From: Limosilactobacillus reuteri
Lineage (GTDB): Bacteria > Bacillota > Bacilli > Lactobacillales > Lactobacillaceae
Assembly: GCF_013694365.1 (NCBI RefSeq)
Contig: NZ_CP059275.1
Coordinates: 1,116,001-1,180,000, forward strand
Reading direction: 5' to 3'
DNA length: 64,000 bases
The notes below the pieces were generated by a model. The model saw only the letters and a list, made by a program, of their open reading frames with translations, had not been told where the DNA came from and made no database searches. The translations under genes and the position numbers were made by a program. Positions within the stretch are counted from its first letter, which is position 1. Every line of letters starts with the position of its first letter. Of this stretch, positions 62,551 to 64,000 are shown in pieces.

Positions 62551-63243
62551 TTGGACTTTTTACTTGTTGCAGTCATTAAAGAACAACCCGGATATTACAG
62601 TCCACCGGACTATAAACGAGGTGTATTTATGTTTGAAAAATTACCAATGCGTTTACAATTTTTTGCTGAAGATCCAACGCCAGCTCCAGATAATGATGGT
62701 GCACCTGAAGGAACTGATGGGGATAATAACGGCAAAAGTGAAAAGACATTTACTCAAGCTGAATTAAACGACATTGTAAAAGCCCGAGTCAATCGAGCCT
62801 TGAAAAATAAGCAAGAGGAAATTGACCAGGCAAAGAGTGAAGCTACTAAGCTTGCCAAGATGAATAAGGGTCAAAAGCAAGAATACAAGCTTCAACAAAC
62901 TGAAAAGCGTGCCCAAGATGCTGAAGCGGAATTGGCTCGTTATAAAATGCGTGATACAGCTAAGCAACAATTAATTGACGGCGGGTATGATAACCCAACC
63001 GATGAAGATATCGATTTAATTGTTACTGATAAAGCAGAAACAACCAAAGAACGTGGTGAAGCATTTCTTAATGCTTATAACCGGATTAAAGAAAATGTTC
63101 GTCAAGAACTATTGAAGGGAAAGTCACCACGAATTAATGGTGCTCCTGCTACTACAATGACTAAGGAACAAATTGCAAAGATCAAGGATCCAATTAAACG
63201 GCAAAAAGCCATCAAAAATAATATGGATCTTTATAAATTTTAA
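62551..63243 (+). CDS. Scaffolding protein (DUF4355/gp20 type)
   Basis: A 230-residue frame; the real start is probably ATG 62629 with a GAGGTG box just before it, giving 204 residues (MFEKLPMRLQFFAEDPTPA). The middle is an extended Lys/Glu-rich coiled coil (VKARVNRALKNKQEEIDQAK; LQQTEKRAQDAEAELARYKM). It guides capsid assembly and leaves before maturation. The first 26 residues called from TTG are probably untranslated. Confidence 0.85.
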   Translation: MDFLLVAVIKEQPGYYSPPDYKRGVFMFEKLPMRLQFFAEDPTPAPDNDGAPEGTDGDNNGKSEKTFTQAELNDIVKARVNRALKNKQEEIDQAKSEATKLAKMNKGQKQEYKLQQTEKRAQDAEAELARYKMRDTAKQQLIDGGYDNPTDEDIDLIVTDKAETTKERGEAFLNAYNRIKENVRQELLKGKSPRINGAPATTMTKEQIAKIKDPIKRQKAIKNNMDLYKF

Positions 63244-63474
63244 ATGGCTAAAGCAACAAATAATTTGATTGGATTTGAAGAAGAACTAAATAAGGCAATT
63301 GATAATTATAATGCCAAATTTGGTGATGGTGCTTATTTTAAAATTGAGCCATTAGTTGACCCTTTACGACCTGATGGGCCAACTTCTTTACAAGCTATTA
63401 AAACGTTAAATAATGCGGTTATGAGTGGTAAGCCACTTCCTAATTCTAAGGCACCAAAAGATATCTTTTATTAA
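63244..63474 (+). CDS. Small phage head-region protein, unknown
   Basis: A 76-residue protein of mixed helix. MAKATNNLIGFEEELNKAID with PKDIFY at the end. It sits between the minor capsid and scaffold genes in the native operon. No motif recognised. Confidence 0.55.
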   Translation: MAKATNNLIGFEEELNKAIDNYNAKFGDGAYFKIEPLVDPLRPDGPTSLQAIKTLNNAVMSGKPLPNSKAPKDIFY

Positions 63475-64000
63475 GTGAATCCGATGACGAAGAAGAATGA
63501 TTATTGGGCTGATCGTATTGCTCGGGAACGTAAATGGCAAGAAGAGCAATTAAGTAAAGATGCTCAATTTAATCAGCGCCTTCAACAGTATTATGATCAA
63601 GCAATTGTCCAGATTAATAAAGACATTGAAGATCAGATAAATTCTTTAGCTGTCCGGAATAAAGTTTCTTATGCTGAAGCTCAAAAAGAAGTGTCCACTA
63701 CCGATATTGCTGATTATGAAACAGAAGCTAAGAAGGTAGTTCAGGAAGCTAATCTTTTAAGAGCACAAGGGAAGCATGTTACTTACAACGATTTCTCTGA
63801 TGAAGTTAATGAACGATTGAGGAATTATAATACGGCAATGCGATATAACCGATTAAATTTATTGAAATCTAAAATTGGTTTATCGATGGTTGAAGCCGGA
63901 ATGAATATTGACGCTGATATGCAAGCTAAAATTGGTAAAGATTATACTGATGAGCTAAAACGTCAGTCTGGTATTCTAGATCATTCTACCGAAAATGCTT
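63475..64000 (+). CDS. Phage minor capsid / head morphogenesis protein (SPP1 gp7/MuF-like), partial
   Basis: GTG start, open to the right window edge; 175 codons are visible. The N terminus is highly charged and helical (KKNDYWADRIARERKWQEEQ), with IADYETEAKKVVQEANLLRA and NTAMRYNRLNLLKSKIGLSM, as in the portal-associated minor head proteins. The conserved MuF domain would lie beyond the window. First structural gene of the visible native operon. Confidence 0.8.
   Translation, partial: MNPMTKKNDYWADRIARERKWQEEQLSKDAQFNQRLQQYYDQAIVQINKDIEDQINSLAVRNKVSYAEAQKEVSTTDIADYETEAKKVVQEANLLRAQGKHVTYNDFSDEVNERLRNYNTAMRYNRLNLLKSKIGLSMVEAGMNIDADMQAKIGKDYTDELKRQSGILDHSTENA

Larger units (their letters stand above)
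47782..64000 (+). mobile_element. Prophage region: lysis, tail and head modules in reversed order
   Basis: Every gene from the endolysin to the minor capsid protein lies on the + strand but in the opposite order to a siphovirus late operon. Overlaps between the ends of right-hand genes and the starts of left-hand ones (55472-55482, 61274-61281, 61655-61677, 58881-58884) prove that the native order is right to left. The terminase and portal should lie beyond 64000 and the attachment site near the lysis end. Confidence 0.9.

Noticed and set aside
1..64000. Genome-wide leaderless genes or zero-length intergenic design
   Set aside because: Reversed phage and IS gene order and repeated overlap bases show that intergenic DNA has been removed.
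47782..64000. A phage with inverted gene order as a new type
   Set aside because: The overlaps at gene ends show the standard order read from right to left.
1..64000. tRNA, rRNA or riboswitch genes
   Set aside because: None was seen; with intergenic DNA removed their absence is not informative.

Overview
The window reads as a low-GC Lactobacillaceae genome, most like Limosilactobacillus reuteri and relatives. The signs are KxYKxGKxW signal peptides with glucan-binding-type YG repeats, LytTR/DUF3021 pairs, IS30, IS3 and IS200/IS605 elements, and a typical lactobacillus siphoprophage. The genus is an inference from protein style; no marker gene is present.

The most important observation concerns provenance. 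This is not contiguous chromosomal DNA. Almost every gene starts on the base after the previous stop codon, all genes lie on the + strand, and nearly all intergenic DNA and ribosome binding sites are gone. Several neighbouring genes are in the reverse of any workable order, while the 3' end of the right-hand gene repeats the first 4 to 23 bases of the left-hand gene. Examples are 61655-61677 = 60967-60989, 55472-55482 = 52807-52817, 31530-31539 = 30934-30943 and 27149-27165 = 26368-26384. This is what results if annotated coding sequences are cut out, the minus-strand ones are flipped, and all are pasted in map order. Only a few non-coding pieces survive (1244-1297, 7208-7262, 8701-9335, 18057-18219, 45628-45882). 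Operon, spacing and promoter statements must be made on the reconstructed native order.

Layout. 1-7207: surface glycan genes (membrane glycosyltransferases, two GT2 enzymes, an acyltransferase) around a secreted C39-type protein. 7208-9821: truncated copies of that secreted protein joined to an IS200/IS605 remnant. 9822-17222: acetyltransferases, a LytTR/DUF3021 pair, a peptidoglycan-binding amidase, oxidoreductases and an ammonium transporter. 17223-22980: an Rpn-type nuclease, an anchored surface protein, and an AAA ATPase, TOTE-type primase-helicase and small helical protein. 22981-25524: ABC transporter with its own LytTR/DUF3021 pair. 25525-27654: decayed genes. 27655-30933: Crp/Fnr regulator, Dps-like protein, metal chaperone and P-type ATPase. 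30934-34728: broken TetR gene, NAD salvage (pncA, pncB, an NrtR-like regulator) and thiol peroxidase. 34729-37443: IS3, serine recombinase and IS30 wreckage. 37444-45627: a restriction/defence island. 45883-47781: a split drug-efflux gene and an acetyltransferase. 47782-64000: prophage lysis, tail and head genes.

The prophage, read right to left, is a textbook siphovirus late operon: minor capsid protein, scaffold, capsid, connectors, tail tube, chaperones with a -1 frameshift site, tape measure, distal tail, tail lysin, baseplate/receptor binding, accessory genes, holin, lysin. The best candidates for undescribed biology are the membrane-protein/Rossmann-like pair at 37444-39459 beside a DUF262/DUF1524 nuclease and a split GIY-YIG helicase-methylase, the ATPase plus TOTE pair at 18790-22980, and the two accessory prophage genes at 49177-50169. 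Gene decay is heavy: the efflux pump, methylase, TetR regulator, serine recombinase, IS3 and several small genes are split.
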